Assembly: GCA_943788425.1 (NCBI GenBank)
Contig: CALSQF010000001.1
Location: forward strand, 186,001 to 250,000
From: an uncultured Planktomarina sp.
GTDB taxonomy: Bacteria; Pseudomonadota; Alphaproteobacteria; Rhodobacterales; Rhodobacteraceae
Length of the DNA stretch: 64,000 nt
Direction: 5' to 3'
Below the pieces are notes generated by a model. It was not told where the DNA came from. It did not search any database and saw only the letters and a list, made by a program, of their open reading frames with translations. The translations under genes were made by a program, and so were the position numbers. Below, in pieces: positions 28,298 to 36,570 of this stretch (positions are counted from its first letter, which is position 1; each line of letters opens with the position of its first letter).

Positions 28298-28381
28298 TTA
28301 TATTAATTCCAAGATTTTTGAGACGAAGTCACTGGGTAAAATAGCAACGAAAAGAACGATGCAAGCTAACATGAGTTTCAT
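28298..28381 (-). CDS. 27-aa hydrophobic microprotein
   Basis: MKLMLACIVLFVAILPSDFV and seven more residues. One hydrophobic helix follows a single Lys, like a tiny membrane peptide or a signal peptide with no mature part. AGGGGG precedes the ATG at a good distance. It sits just downstream of the AsnC-type gene (30-bp gap) on the same strand. The resemblance to toxin-like membrane peptides is superficial. Confidence 0.35.
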   Translation of the reverse strand: MKLMLACIVLFVAILPSDFVSKILELI

Positions 28382-28411
28382 TGGAATCGCCCCCTAAATA
28401 CATTGTGTTAA

Positions 28412-28648
28412 TCAGAACGCTTTAAAAGTTTGGATCGTGTAAGTGCGCTCGATTCCATCAATATTGAGCAAATTGTCATTTATAAACATACCAATATCCT
28501 CGCCATTTGGCACATAAAGCTTCATCATCAAATCAAAATCGCCACTGGTGGAATAAAGCTCTGAATGAATTTCGCGCATGACGATTTGCGCCGCGACTTC
28601 ATAGGCAGTGCCGGGCCGACAACGTATTTGTACAAAAAGACAAGTCAT
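28412..28648 (-). CDS. Stand-alone Lrp/AsnC ligand-binding (RAM) domain protein
   Basis: 78 residues covering only the effector-binding domain of Lrp/AsnC regulators, with the pattern REIHSELYSTSGDFDLMMKL and IDGIERTYT. There is no helix-turn-helix. Such stand-alone RAM proteins are common in Rhodobacteraceae and probably bind amino acids and modulate full-length partners. It looks like a bacterial rather than phage gene although it lies inside the tRNA repeats. The ATG at 28648 has AAAGGTAA upstream at a long distance. Confidence 0.8.
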   Translation of the reverse strand: MTCLFVQIRCRPGTAYEVAAQIVMREIHSELYSTSGDFDLMMKLYVPNGEDIGMFINDNLLNIDGIERTYTIQTFKAF

Positions 28649-28828
28649 CGTAAATCCATTACCTTTAAGGTTCTAATTAAAAAACCACACTCATTTTACC
28701 AAACAGTACATGCAGCTGATTTTGCTAATCGCTCGCGGTGATAGCAGACGTCCAAAATGTATAAACTGAGCTTAGCATATGCCATCAAGTTTTAAACAGG
28801 GCTATTTTTAGCTTAATATACGGAATAA

Positions 28829-29029
28829 TCAGCCCTCTTTTTCAGCTTTTTTACGCGCGAGTTTACGTTGACGGCTAAGTCCTTCTTTTGCCTGACGAGC
28901 CTTTTTCTCAGATGGTTTTTCGAAATGCTGCTTGAGCTTCATTTCACGATACACACCTTCCCGTTGCAGCTTTTTTTTCAAGGCCCTAAGAGCTTGGTCA
29001 ACATTATTATCACGAACACTTACTTGCAT
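28829..29029 (-). CDS. rpsU: 30S ribosomal protein S21
   Basis: 66 residues from the ATG at 29029 ([19 protein letters not shown]), the family start; the frame is open upstream. It is a typical alphaproteobacterial bS21, with [11 protein letters not shown] and a basic tail ending KKAEKEG. It binds the 30S platform near the anti-Shine-Dalgarno region and affects mRNA selection. The ribosome site is weak (GGTGGTAAG). It lies inside the integrated element with the ACTATAGGT box 170 bp upstream. Aquatic phages are known to carry bS21, so it may be cargo rather than the host copy. Confidence 0.93.
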   Translation of the reverse strand: MQVSVRDNNVDQALRALKKKLQREGVYREMKLKQHFEKPSEKKARQAKEGLSRQRKLARKKAEKEG

Positions 29030-29198
29030 TGTCTTACCACCATATTTGACAGTTGCCGCAAGCTTCATTGCATTAATTTTCAACCAAATCAAATCTAATA
29101 TGAACACTAGAGAAATTTTCAAACCTATAAGACAAATTGCGTGACCAGACGCCTTTAGGTTTTGCCGTTATTGGAGGCACCAGAAGAAGACAACTTAT

Positions 29199-29238
29199 CT
29201 TAGGTGCTAACTATAGGTTTAACTGTAAGTCTGAGTCC
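29199..29238. promoter_or_regulatory. ACTATAGGT box, copy 3, upstream of rpsU
   Basis: CTTAGGTGCTAACTATAGGT followed by TTAACTGTAAG and TCTGAGTCC. It matches copies 1 and 2 over 40 bp but the rest of the 220-bp repeat is absent. Confidence 0.5.
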
Positions 29239-29641
29239 GATTTAGGGGGATTAGGTATAACGGTATCGACCCCCTCAGGCTCTGCCCCTGCCCTGATTTG
29301 GCCCTCGGCGGCACTTTTACCATCTTTTACCCCCAAAACCATATACATAGGGGTTGCAGGGGGTATAAATAACCACTTCTAGACTGATGATTATATAGGG
29401 TACAGTAATTTAGATTAAGAATAACATTCTTATCTTCTCTATTGTTTTTTTGATATTTCTTTATCACAAAATCTATTCTGTTTTGAAAAATAAATTAACT
29501 TTCGAGAAAAGCATTTATACCTAAAAGTGGTCTAACAGTTGAATTTCAAATAAAAACAAGCTCTCTTTGTGATTGTATTAGTAACCATAGGCATAAACCG
29601 TGGTCCAGGACCTGATGCAAATTATTAGTCCACGCTCTACG
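29239..29641. other. Region without a supported gene
   Basis: A 403-bp stretch: first a C-rich piece with an open plus-strand frame that has no recognised similarity, then a very AT-rich tail (29400-29580). I see no gene or terminator that I can support. Confidence 0.5.
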
Positions 29642-29836
29642 TCATACTTGCTGCACACGGTTGGCATCAGCGGGCGCTGATTTAAGACCATTGTTGGATA
29701 GACGGGTCTTTTCATCCTCGAGATTACCAGACGGTATTGATATTTTACCCCAAGGCGCATCGATACTGCTGTCACCTGGCCAGCGTCTAAGCCAAGCCAC
29801 TACACGCGCACAAACCCTATGCTTTTTGCGTTGCAT
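29642..29836 (-). CDS. Hypothetical 64-aa protein next to the right attachment site
   Basis: 64 residues from the ATG at 29836, with CARVVAWLRRWPGDSSIDAP then GKISIPSGNLEDEKTRLS. Basic N-terminus, no membrane segment. The base composition is closer to the chromosome than to the element. Ribosome site is weak. It lies just inside the right repeat, so it may be the last gene of the element or a host fragment carried with it. Confidence 0.35.
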   Translation of the reverse strand: MQRKKHRVCARVVAWLRRWPGDSSIDAPWGKISIPSGNLEDEKTRLSNNGLKSAPADANRVQQV

Positions 29837-29887
29837 TTCAGAATCCGTTTGATATGAGAAAGTCACTTGAAGGCAAACTTCATGTGC

Positions 29888-29977
29888 GGAGAGGTGCCGG
29901 AGTGGTCGAACGGGACGGATTCGAAATCCGTTGTACCTGCAAGGGTACCCAGGGTTCGAATCCCTGTCTCTCTGCCA
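29888..29977 (+). tRNA. tRNA-Ser(CGA), complete; right attachment site (attR)
   Basis: 90 nt including CCA. Acceptor GGAGAGG pairs with TCTCTCT (G1-U72 and G7-U wobbles). Anticodon stem ACGGA/TCCGT with loop TTCGAAA gives CGA, reading UCG. It has a long serine-type variable arm (GTACC TGCAA GGGTAC) and T arm CAGGG TTCGAAT CCCTG. The first part (to 29958) is the element-borne copy of the repeat, so the tRNA is rebuilt with a 5' half and promoter supplied by the element. Confidence 0.95.
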
Positions 29978-30018
29978 AAACTTACTATATACCAATCATC
30001 TAACTGAAAAAATCTCTA

Positions 30019-30213
30019 TTAATGCTTTTCATTTCCAAGCGCGCCCCACATTTGACGAGCGAAAGCTGAGATTTGCTCTGACAACTTGTATAATTGAACA
30101 ATAGGCATCCAGGGTGACCTGCCCCCCGAGATTTCCTCCAGTTTGATGTAGAGTTCACTCAACCTCTTTAAGGAGAAGACAGGCGCTTCAATACTAAAAA
30201 GGTCATTAGCCAC
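30019..30213 (-). CDS. Hypothetical 64-aa protein
   Basis: 64 residues from a GTG at 30213, with FSLKRLSELYIKLEEISG and VQLYKLSEQISAFARQMWG, mostly helical. No ribosome site is clear. It lies downstream of rpsI beyond a terminator and converges on the tRNA. No family recognised; it could be non-coding. Confidence 0.35.
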   Translation of the reverse strand: MANDLFSIEAPVFSLKRLSELYIKLEEISGGRSPWMPIVQLYKLSEQISAFARQMWGALGNEKH

Positions 30214-30251
30214 AGAGTCGCCAGCAAACGAGTTTCAAGCGGGCTCAAAAA

Positions 30252-30279
30252 AATGGCTCGCAATTTCCTGCAAGCCATT
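30252..30279 (-). terminator. Rho-independent terminator of rplM-rpsI
   Basis: Stem AATGGCT/AGCCATT with extra GC pairs (TGC/GCG side) and a T-run on the minus strand (seven A at 30247-30253 on the plus strand). A T-run also follows on the plus side, so it may work in both directions. Confidence 0.8.
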
Positions 30280-30305
30280 GTTTTTTAAGTTCTGAAAATA
30301 CAGAA

Positions 30306-30794
30306 TTATCGTTTGGAGAACTGGAAGCTCCTACGGGCTTTGCGCTTACCGAATTTCTTACGTTCCACAACCCTGCTGTCGCGCGTCAGGAATCCGGCGG
30401 CTTTCAGGGCGCTGCGCAGGCTGGGTTCATAGAGCTGCAAGGCTTTCGAGATGCCGTGCTTTACGGCGCCTGCTTGGCCTGTCAAACCGCCGCCTTTGAC
30501 TGTGGCAACGACGTCAAATTCGCCTTCAACACCAGCCACCTGCATCGGTTGACGGAGGATCAGCTGCAACACAGGGCGCGCGAAATAGGCGTCTTGGTCT
30601 TTGCCGTTCACTGTCACCTTGCCGGATCCTGGTTTGATCCAAACACGGGCAACCGCATCTTTACGTTTGCCAGTAGCGTAGCTTCGGCCTAATTCGTCGC
30701 GAACAGGTTCCCGAGGTGCTGCGATTTCAACCACAGCAGAGGTGCCTTCGGCGACCGCTGCGAGGTCTTCGAGAGATGTAATTTGATCTGACAT
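30306..30794 (-). CDS. rpsI: 30S ribosomal protein S9
   Basis: 162 residues: an alphaproteobacterial-type N-terminal extension of about 35 residues, then the S9 core with [15 protein letters not shown] and [15 protein letters not shown]. It ends in the conserved C-terminal [13 protein letters not shown], whose tail reaches the P site. It begins 3 bases after the rplM stop, so the two form the standard L13-S9 operon, closed by the hairpin at 30252. Confidence 0.97.
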   Translation of the reverse strand: MSDQITSLEDLAAVAEGTSAVVEIAAPREPVRDELGRSYATGKRKDAVARVWIKPGSGKVTVNGKDQDAYFARPVLQLILRQPMQVAGVEGEFDVVATVKGGGLTGQAGAVKHGISKALQLYEPSLRSALKAAGFLTRDSRVVERKKFGKRKARRSFQFSKR

Positions 30795-30797
30795 CGC

Positions 30798-31256
30798 TTA
30801 TACCCGTGTGTTTTTTGTGTTCATGACTTTTACATCCAATACGTCAGGCGACTGCGCCGCGTGTGGATGCTCGGCGCCTGCATAGACACGCAGATTGGTC
30901 ATAATCTGACGCGACAGGCGGTTACCTGGCAACATGCGTTTGACAGCTTGTGTCAAAACGCGCTCAGGATACTTGCCCTCCAGAATGGTGCCCGTGGTGC
31001 GGGATTTGATCCCACCTGGGTATCCGGTGTGCCAGTAGTTTTCTTTGTTGCGCTTGTTGCCTGTCAGCTGAACTTTTTCAGCATTGATCACAATCACATT
31101 GTCGCCCATGTCCATGTGCGGTGTGAAAGTGGCTTTGTGTTTGCCACGCAAGCGCATTGCGATAATCGAAGCCAAACGACCCAAAACCACGCCCTCAGCG
31201 TCGATCAGAATCCATTTTTTGTCGATATCTGCAGGTATTGCAGAGAAGGTTTTCAT
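30798..31256 (-). CDS. rplM: 50S ribosomal protein L13
   Basis: 152 residues, normal length. Core motifs are visible: [36 protein letters not shown] and GRLxxxVxxMLPGNRL-type ([14 protein letters not shown]). It is an early assembly protein of the large subunit and the first gene of the rplM-rpsI operon. The 112-bp gap upstream to the thioesterase gene must carry the promoter. Confidence 0.97.
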   Translation of the reverse strand: MKTFSAIPADIDKKWILIDAEGVVLGRLASIIAMRLRGKHKATFTPHMDMGDNVIVINAEKVQLTGNKRNKENYWHTGYPGGIKSRTTGTILEGKYPERVLTQAVKRMLPGNRLSRQIMTNLRVYAGAEHPHAAQSPDVLDVKVMNTKNTRV

Positions 31257-31368
31257 TTTTCTTACCCATTAAATTTGGTGGTGAGAGGTTTATAGAGATT
31301 GCTAAGGTGCAGTCAACACCAAAATATTGAATAAAATTAATTAAAATCAGCTATTTAAAAATAAGGTA

Positions 31369-31827
31369 TTATTTTACCCCAGTCCACCCCTTACTGTTCC
31401 CCCCCCACCCATCGCGCGGAATAGCATAGGTAAGATTGGCGCGGGCGACCGGTTGTGCTTGATCCGCCGAATAGATCAAACTTTGACATACAGCTAAGGA
31501 TCGACCGAGTTTGACCACCTCATTCTTGCACAGTAAGTCAAACTGGGCGCTGGGTTTGCGCATAAAATCAATTCCGCAATTCGTCGTTACAGCTAAGGCT
31601 TTCGGGCCGATGAACGCGAGAATATGCAGATAGGCGGCCACGTCAGCCAGAGCGAACATCGAAGGCCCAGAGACCGTGCCACCGGGACGCAGATGCTTAT
31701 CCTGTACGCGCAGCGCCACCTCAAGCCGCGTGGCGCTGAGCTCAACCATCTCAAATTCATCTGCCACCTGCGGAAATTCGAGCCGCAAAAAAACCGACAG
31801 TTCCGCAGCGTTCATTTTAAGTGCCAT
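31369..31827 (-). CDS. PaaI-family hotdog thioesterase
   Basis: 152 residues with the single hotdog fold. The signature HLRPGGTVSGPSMFALADVA holds the catalytic Asp of the PaaI group, and CGIDFMRKPSA follows. It hydrolyses acyl- or aryl-CoA thioesters in the cytoplasm. It is divergent from an enoyl-CoA hydratase gene, which fits acyl-CoA metabolism. The substrate is not fixed by sequence. Confidence 0.88.
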   Translation of the reverse strand: MALKMNAAELSVFLRLEFPQVADEFEMVELSATRLEVALRVQDKHLRPGGTVSGPSMFALADVAAYLHILAFIGPKALAVTTNCGIDFMRKPSAQFDLLCKNEVVKLGRSLAVCQSLIYSADQAQPVARANLTYAIPRDGWGGNSKGWTGVK

Positions 31828-31881
31828 TGTCGCGCTCCCTAGCTTTTGGCTATGGTGACGACGAAGTTAATGGAGAGCAAG

Positions 31882-32670
31882 ATGGCAATTTTGACACGTC
31901 GCGACGAAAACGCAGTCACCTACCTCACAATGAATGCGCCGGAACGGCTCAATGCGCTTTCAGATGAGATGCTGGCTATACTTCAAGAAACCTTGAACAC
32001 ACTGAAGTCAGATAAAATGATCCGTGCCGTTGTGCTGGCCGGAACCGGTAAAGCCTTCTGCGCTGGCCATGATCTCAAGCAAATGACGGCAGCGCGGCGA
32101 AATGCTGATGGTGGCGCGGCGGCCTTTAAAGATCTCTTTGATCGCTGTGCAAACTTCATGCAAACTGTGCAGGACATCCCCCAGCCTGTTATCGCCCAGG
32201 TGCACGGGATCGCCACCGCCGCCGGCTGTCAGTTGGTGGCAAGTTGTGATCTGGCCGTTGCGGCGGAGGGAACCAGATTCGGCGTCAATGGAGTAAACAT
32301 AGGCCTCTTTTGCTCAACACCTATGGTGGCCCTTTCCCGCAATATCGCCCGCAAGCGCGCATTTGAAATGTTGGTCACTGGCGAGTTTATGACAGCCGAT
32401 GAGGCCAAACAGGTCGGACTCATCAACCGTGTGGTGCCAGAAACAGAACTTGCCTCAAGCACCCGCGCTCTGGCAGAGCTCATCGCCTCCAAACTGGGCT
32501 CTGCGGTCAAAACCGGCAAAACGGCCTTCTATCAGCAAATTCAAATGCCACTGGATCAAGCCTATGCATACACGGGCAAAGTTATGGTGGATAATATGCT
32601 AAACCGGGATACGGAAGAAGGGATTGCCGCCTTTATCGAAAAACGTGATCCCAATTGGTCGCAAGACTGA
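31882..32670 (+). CDS. Enoyl-CoA hydratase/isomerase family protein
   Basis: 262 residues from the ATG at 31882 (MAILTRRDEN), which has GGAGAG upstream; an ATG at 31846 gives a non-conserved extension. Crotonase fold: oxyanion-hole parts AFCAGHDLKQM and GIATAAGCQLVASCDLAVA. The GLFCSTPMVALSRN segment is typical of the ECHDC3-like subgroup, in which the usual second catalytic Glu is not conserved, so the exact reaction is open. Confidence 0.88.
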   Translation: MAILTRRDENAVTYLTMNAPERLNALSDEMLAILQETLNTLKSDKMIRAVVLAGTGKAFCAGHDLKQMTAARRNADGGAAAFKDLFDRCANFMQTVQDIPQPVIAQVHGIATAAGCQLVASCDLAVAAEGTRFGVNGVNIGLFCSTPMVALSRNIARKRAFEMLVTGEFMTADEAKQVGLINRVVPETELASSTRALAELIASKLGSAVKTGKTAFYQQIQMPLDQAYAYTGKVMVDNMLNRDTEEGIAAFIEKRDPNWSQD

Positions 32671-32710
32671 TCCCTTTCCTTATGCCGCGCACGCCATTAC
32701 ATAGCCCGCC

Positions 32711-34048
32711 ATGACACAACGATTGAATATTATAGGCGGCGGCATGGCCGGCTGCGAAGCGGCATGGCAGGCAGCACAGCTTGGCGTTCCAGTGACGATT
32801 TACGAAATGCGTCCAAGGGTGAAGACCTTTGCCCATCAAACCGGTGATTTGGGTGAGATGGTGTGCTCCAATTCCTTCCGCTCGGATGATGATGAGCAAA
32901 ACGCTGTGGGTTTGGTGCATTGGGAGATGCGTGCCGCGCGCAGTCTCATTATGGACACTGCCGATAAACATCGCATTCCCGCAGGCGGTGCTTTAGCGGT
33001 GGATCGCGAACCCTATGCCAAAAGCATCACGGCGGCGATCCAAGCCCATCCCTTGATTAACGTCACCTATGAAGAGATCACCCATCTGCCCGATGAGGGG
33101 CAGTGGATCGTCGCCACTGGACCATTAACCTCAGGCGCATTGGCCGAGGCAATACAGGCAGAGACCGGCGCAGAGGCTCTGGCTTTTTTCGATGCGATTG
33201 CACCTATCATCTATGCGGACAGCATCGACATGAGCCGCGCCTGGATGCAGTCGCGCTATGATAAGGGCGAGACCGAGGAAGAACGCACAGCCTATCTCAA
33301 CTGTCCAATGAACAAAGACCAATATGAGGCCTTTATCGATGCGCTGCTGGAGGCGGAGAAAACCGAGTTCAAGCCGGGAGAAACGGCCGGATATTTCGAC
33401 GGTTGCCTTCCAGTTGAGGTCATGGCAGAACGTGGCCGCGAAACCCTGCGCTTCGGTCCAATGAAGCCAGTTGGGCTTTATAACGCCCATGATCCAGAAA
33501 CTAAACCTTACGCGGTGGTCCAACTGCGCCGGGACAATGCTTTGGGGACGCTCTTTAATATCGTTGGGTTTCAAACCAAGATGAAATATGGCGCACAAAC
33601 CCGAGTCTTTCGCATGATTCCAGGCCTTGAGGAGGCTGAGTTTGCCAGATTGGGCGGAATTCACCGCAATTCCTTCATCAACTCCCCGACCCTGCTGACC
33701 CCACAAATGCAGCTAAAAAGTAAGCCCAATATCCGTTTCGCTGGCCAAATCACCGGCGTTGAAGGATATGTCGAAAGCGCAGCCATGGGGATGGTCGCAG
33801 GCCGCATGGCGGCCGCGGAACTCTCTGGTCGCAGCTTGCCAGCGCCGGGGCCAGATACCGGTTGTGGTGCTTTGATTACCCATATTACCGGTGGCGCCGT
33901 GGCAAAGACCTTTCAACCGATGAATGTGAACTTCGGGCTGTTTCCCCCGGTTGACACTGTGAAAGGCGGACGCAAACGGCGCAAGGAGCGCTACAAAGCC
34001 TATACCGACCGTGCCAAAGAGACATTTTCAGCCTGGCTGGCGCGTTGA
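32711..34048 (+). CDS. trmFO: Methylenetetrahydrofolate-dependent tRNA (uracil-54-C5)-methyltransferase
   Basis: 445 residues. FAD-binding [15 protein letters not shown] at the N-terminus, [17 protein letters not shown]-like segment (here [17 protein letters not shown]) and the C-terminal INANFGLFPP-type motif ([10 protein letters not shown]). It uses methylene-THF and FADH2 to make ribothymidine at position 54 of tRNAs. It is followed 38 bp later by a methyltransferase and gluQ, which may be in one unit of tRNA-related genes. Confidence 0.96.
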   Translation: MTQRLNIIGGGMAGCEAAWQAAQLGVPVTIYEMRPRVKTFAHQTGDLGEMVCSNSFRSDDDEQNAVGLVHWEMRAARSLIMDTADKHRIPAGGALAVDREPYAKSITAAIQAHPLINVTYEEITHLPDEGQWIVATGPLTSGALAEAIQAETGAEALAFFDAIAPIIYADSIDMSRAWMQSRYDKGETEEERTAYLNCPMNKDQYEAFIDALLEAEKTEFKPGETAGYFDGCLPVEVMAERGRETLRFGPMKPVGLYNAHDPETKPYAVVQLRRDNALGTLFNIVGFQTKMKYGAQTRVFRMIPGLEEAEFARLGGIHRNSFINSPTLLTPQMQLKSKPNIRFAGQITGVEGYVESAAMGMVAGRMAAAELSGRSLPAPGPDTGCGALITHITGGAVAKTFQPMNVNFGLFPPVDTVKGGRKRRKERYKAYTDRAKETFSAWLAR

Positions 34049-34086
34049 TCTATTGCCAAAACGGCAACAAGCTCTAGGCTACTGCC

Positions 34087-34710
34087 ATGACACAGGACAG
34101 CAATTTATCCACCAAATTCCCGCTTTGGGTGCCGCGCCCCGTGGAGGAAACTTTGGAAATCTATGCGGATTGGGCCGCCCACTATGATGCGGATTTGGCC
34201 GAAGCCGGTTATAACACCCCGCACCGAATTGCCGCTGCCTTAAAACCCTATGTGCAACCGAGCGCACGCATTTTGGATTTCGGCTGCGGAACCGGCCTGT
34301 CTGGCCTCGCGCTCCAAAATGCCGGATTTACAAACATAGATGGATTGGACATCTCAGCACCGATGCTTGAAAAGGCCAAGGCGCGGGCTCTTTATGGCAA
34401 CCTTTGGCAAGGTCGCCCTGGTGAGATCACGGGTGTGACCGCTGGGCAATATTCGGTGATCGTCGCGGCGGGTGTTGTGTCGCTCGGCGCTGCGCCGCCT
34501 GAAACTTTGAGCCTGATCCTTGATCACCTCGCCCCGGGTGGCTTCATCGGCCTGTCCTTTAATGACCCAACTGTGGCCCATGGCAGTTATGACGCTGTTT
34601 TGGATGCCGAGATTGGCAGTGGCCGGGTAGAGCTGTTGTTTCGAGAAAACGGCTTGCACCTGCGAGAGCCTCCCATGGGCTCCGACGTTCTGATCCTGAG
34701 GCGCCTGTGA
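34087..34710 (+). CDS. Class I SAM-dependent methyltransferase
   Basis: 207 residues. Motif I ILDFGCGTGLSGLAL is at about residues 60-74, the acidic position is in IDGLDISAPML, and a post-motif region VIVAAGVVSLGAAPP follows. It is soluble. The target (small molecule or macromolecule) cannot be told. The TGA stop overlaps the GTG start of gluQ (GTGA), so translation is coupled. Confidence 0.85.
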   Translation: MTQDSNLSTKFPLWVPRPVEETLEIYADWAAHYDADLAEAGYNTPHRIAAALKPYVQPSARILDFGCGTGLSGLALQNAGFTNIDGLDISAPMLEKAKARALYGNLWQGRPGEITGVTAGQYSVIVAAGVVSLGAAPPETLSLILDHLAPGGFIGLSFNDPTVAHGSYDAVLDAEIGSGRVELLFRENGLHLREPPMGSDVLILRRL

Positions 34711-35576
34711 TCCGCACCCGCTTTGCGCCATCTCCAACGGGCCCGTTGCATCTTGGACATGCCTATTCCGCCATAATCGCGCATGATTTTGCGCGGCGGC
34801 AAGGCGGCGAATTTATACTGCGGATCGAAGATCTCGATCAAAGCCGGGCGCGGCCCGAATGGGAGGAACAGATTTTTGATGACTTGGCCTGGATCGGCCT
34901 GACTTGGGATAGGCCTGTGTTGCGGCAAGCCACACGCAGGGCGGCCTATGAGGCGGCACTCTGCTCTCTGTCAGACCGCGGGCTGCTCTATGGTTGTGCG
35001 TGCAGCCGCCGCGATATTGCTGAGGCCGCCTCTGCGCCGCAAGAAGGGGTGGAGCCTATTTGGGGACCCGACGGGCTGATCTATCCCGGCACCTGTCGCC
35101 CGCCAAAAAGCAACGCGACTGATGACCGGGCCGCACAGAGGCTCAATATGACGGCTGCGCTTTCTGGCCGCTCTAAGATTGCCTTTCAAGAGCTTGCCGC
35201 TGATTTGCAAACAGCCAAAAATCACATGACATTCGCATCTCATTTTATTGATAATATTGGAGATGTTGTATTGTCGCGCCGGAGCGGTGATGCAGCTTAT
35301 CATCTGGCCGTCGTGGTGGATGACGCAGCGCAAAACATCACCCATGTGGTGCGGGGCGCGGATCTTTTGAGCGCCACACCCATCCATGCCTTGCTCCAAC
35401 ATCTCCTGAATTATCCAACGCCGATATACCACCATCACGCTCTCATACGAGATACCGACGGCAAACGCCTCGCCAAAAGAGACGATGCCAAAGCCATTGC
35501 AAAATTTCGTGACGAAGGCGCAAGTCCGGATGACATCCGCGTAATGGTCGGACTCCCCCCGCGTTCCAAATTGTGA
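34707..35576 (+). CDS. gluQ: Glutamyl-Q tRNA(Asp) synthetase
   Basis: 289 residues with a GTG start. It is a truncated GluRS-type catalytic domain without anticodon-binding domain, which attaches glutamate to queuosine in tRNA-Asp. The HIGH motif is PLHLGHAYS, the KMSKS-like motif is KRLAKRD, and the zinc ligands are CACSRRD and YPGTCR. The full set of metal ligands and the length match the family. It converges with hisI (14-bp gap). Confidence 0.95.
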   Translation: MIRTRFAPSPTGPLHLGHAYSAIIAHDFARRQGGEFILRIEDLDQSRARPEWEEQIFDDLAWIGLTWDRPVLRQATRRAAYEAALCSLSDRGLLYGCACSRRDIAEAASAPQEGVEPIWGPDGLIYPGTCRPPKSNATDDRAAQRLNMTAALSGRSKIAFQELAADLQTAKNHMTFASHFIDNIGDVVLSRRSGDAAYHLAVVVDDAAQNITHVVRGADLLSATPIHALLQHLLNYPTPIYHHHALIRDTDGKRLAKRDDAKAIAKFRDEGASPDDIRVMVGLPPRSKL

Positions 35577-35590
35577 AAACTATCTCTAAT

Positions 35591-35947
35591 TCAAACTATT
35601 GGTTGACTTATTTCACGTGGCTCACTTGTCATAACCGATGTGTAAAAACAGCTGCGGCGATTGGTGTGGCAGGCGGGTCCCTCTTGAATTACGATCAGCA
35701 AGAGACAATCTTGATCGCAATCGTAGCGCATATCGACCAAAGTCTGCCGATGACCGCTGGTCTCCCCTTTCACCCAAAAACTTTGTCGTGATCGAGACCA
35801 ATAGGTCACGCGTCGACTGCTTAAGGTTTCAGACACCGCCTCAGCATTCATCCAAGCCAGCATTAGAACTTCACGCGTCTCCGCGCATTGTGCGATGACC
35901 GGCAACAATCCGTTGCTATCATATTTTAGCGTTTCCGGGTCAAACAT
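35591..35947 (-). CDS. hisI: Phosphoribosyl-AMP cyclohydrolase
   Basis: 118 residues from the ATG at 35947 (MFDPETLKYDS), which has GAGGAG at the right distance. Third step of histidine synthesis. Zinc and Mg sites are present: RYDCDQDCLLL and CHTNRRSCF. It is a stand-alone HisI with no HisE domain, as usual in alphaproteobacteria. It starts 67 bp from the divergent NifU-like gene. Confidence 0.95.
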   Translation of the reverse strand: MFDPETLKYDSNGLLPVIAQCAETREVLMLAWMNAEAVSETLSSRRVTYWSRSRQSFWVKGETSGHRQTLVDMRYDCDQDCLLLIVIQEGPACHTNRRSCFYTSVMTSEPREISQPIV

Positions 35948-36014
35948 GTTGGCGCTCCTCTTGCATTCCACGACTGAGACTTATCTATTGCTTGCAACAG
36001 GGAATGTCCAAACC

Positions 36015-36470
36015 ATGACTGAACAAATCGACTTGATCAAACTTTATTCCACTCGAATTCTCGCCCTCGCTGCGCAGATGCCGCATGTGGGTCGTCTCGC
36101 CAATCCAAGTGCCAGCGCATCGAAACGTTCACCGCTTTGTGGATCGAAGGTGACTGTTGATGTAACTATGAAAAAGGGTAAAATCACTGAATTTGCACAA
36201 AATGTTAAGGCCTGCGCCCTTGGGCAGGCGGCCGCAAGTTTAGCAGGGCAAAATATCATCGGTCGCACAGCTGACGAAGTGGCGCGTGCCCGCGATGAAC
36301 TGGCCGCAATGCTCAAATCCGGAGGACCGCCGCCTGGCCCGCCGTTTGACGGCTTTGAAGTGCTGGCGCCCGCCTGTGATTATAAAAACCGCCATGCAAG
36401 CATTCTTTTGTCCCTCGAAGCCATGGCGGAGGCTTGCGCCAGTATCACTTCTGAAAATGCACCGGAATAA
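36015..36470 (+). CDS. NifU/IscU-like iron-sulfur scaffold family protein
   Basis: 151 residues from the ATG at 36015 (MTEQIDLIKLYS); longer in-frame starts lie inside the hisI promoter. It has the NifU_N-type cysteines in LCGSKVTVDV, KACALGQAAAS and LAPACDYKNRHASILL, the pattern of the small cluster-scaffold proteins in Rhodobacteraceae. Expected role: Fe-S cluster assembly or transfer in the cytoplasm. The spacing differs from classical IscU, so its precise role is open. Confidence 0.8.
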   Translation: MTEQIDLIKLYSTRILALAAQMPHVGRLANPSASASKRSPLCGSKVTVDVTMKKGKITEFAQNVKACALGQAAASLAGQNIIGRTADEVARARDELAAMLKSGGPPPGPPFDGFEVLAPACDYKNRHASILLSLEAMAEACASITSENAPE

Positions 36471-36570
36471 CAAATGCTATTAACATAGAATTAACCATTT
36501 CTGGGAAGGATGACTGCAAATTTAATCAAATTTTTGATTAATCGTCCCTATTATCAAGAGCGCAGTCACA

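Larger units (their letters stand above)
21400..29958. mobile_element. Integrated element (degraded T7-like prophage or satellite) in tRNA-Ser(CGA)
   Basis: About 8.5 kb bounded by a 68-bp perfect direct repeat from tRNA-Ser(CGA). A tyrosine integrase begins 64 bp inside the left end. Base composition is clearly more AT-rich than the flanks. Phage genes left are int, a terS-like gene and a frameshifted T7-type terL. There are no polymerase, capsid, tail or lysis genes. Cargo includes a GYD-domain protein, small membrane proteins, an Lrp/AsnC ligand-binding protein and rpsU. I read it as a podovirus-type prophage that lost its middle, or a terminase-bearing satellite. The attachment polarity is unusual: the intact tRNA is at the end far from the integrase. 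Confidence 0.75.

Noticed and set aside
27997-28344. 115-codon plus-strand open frame in the element
   Set aside because: No ribosome site, no recognisable family and a composition typical of random AT-rich sequence; it runs against all well-supported genes around it.
29137-29382. 81-codon plus-strand open frame after rpsU
   Set aside because: It spans the ACTATAGGT box and a low-complexity C-rich stretch and shows no protein-like pattern.
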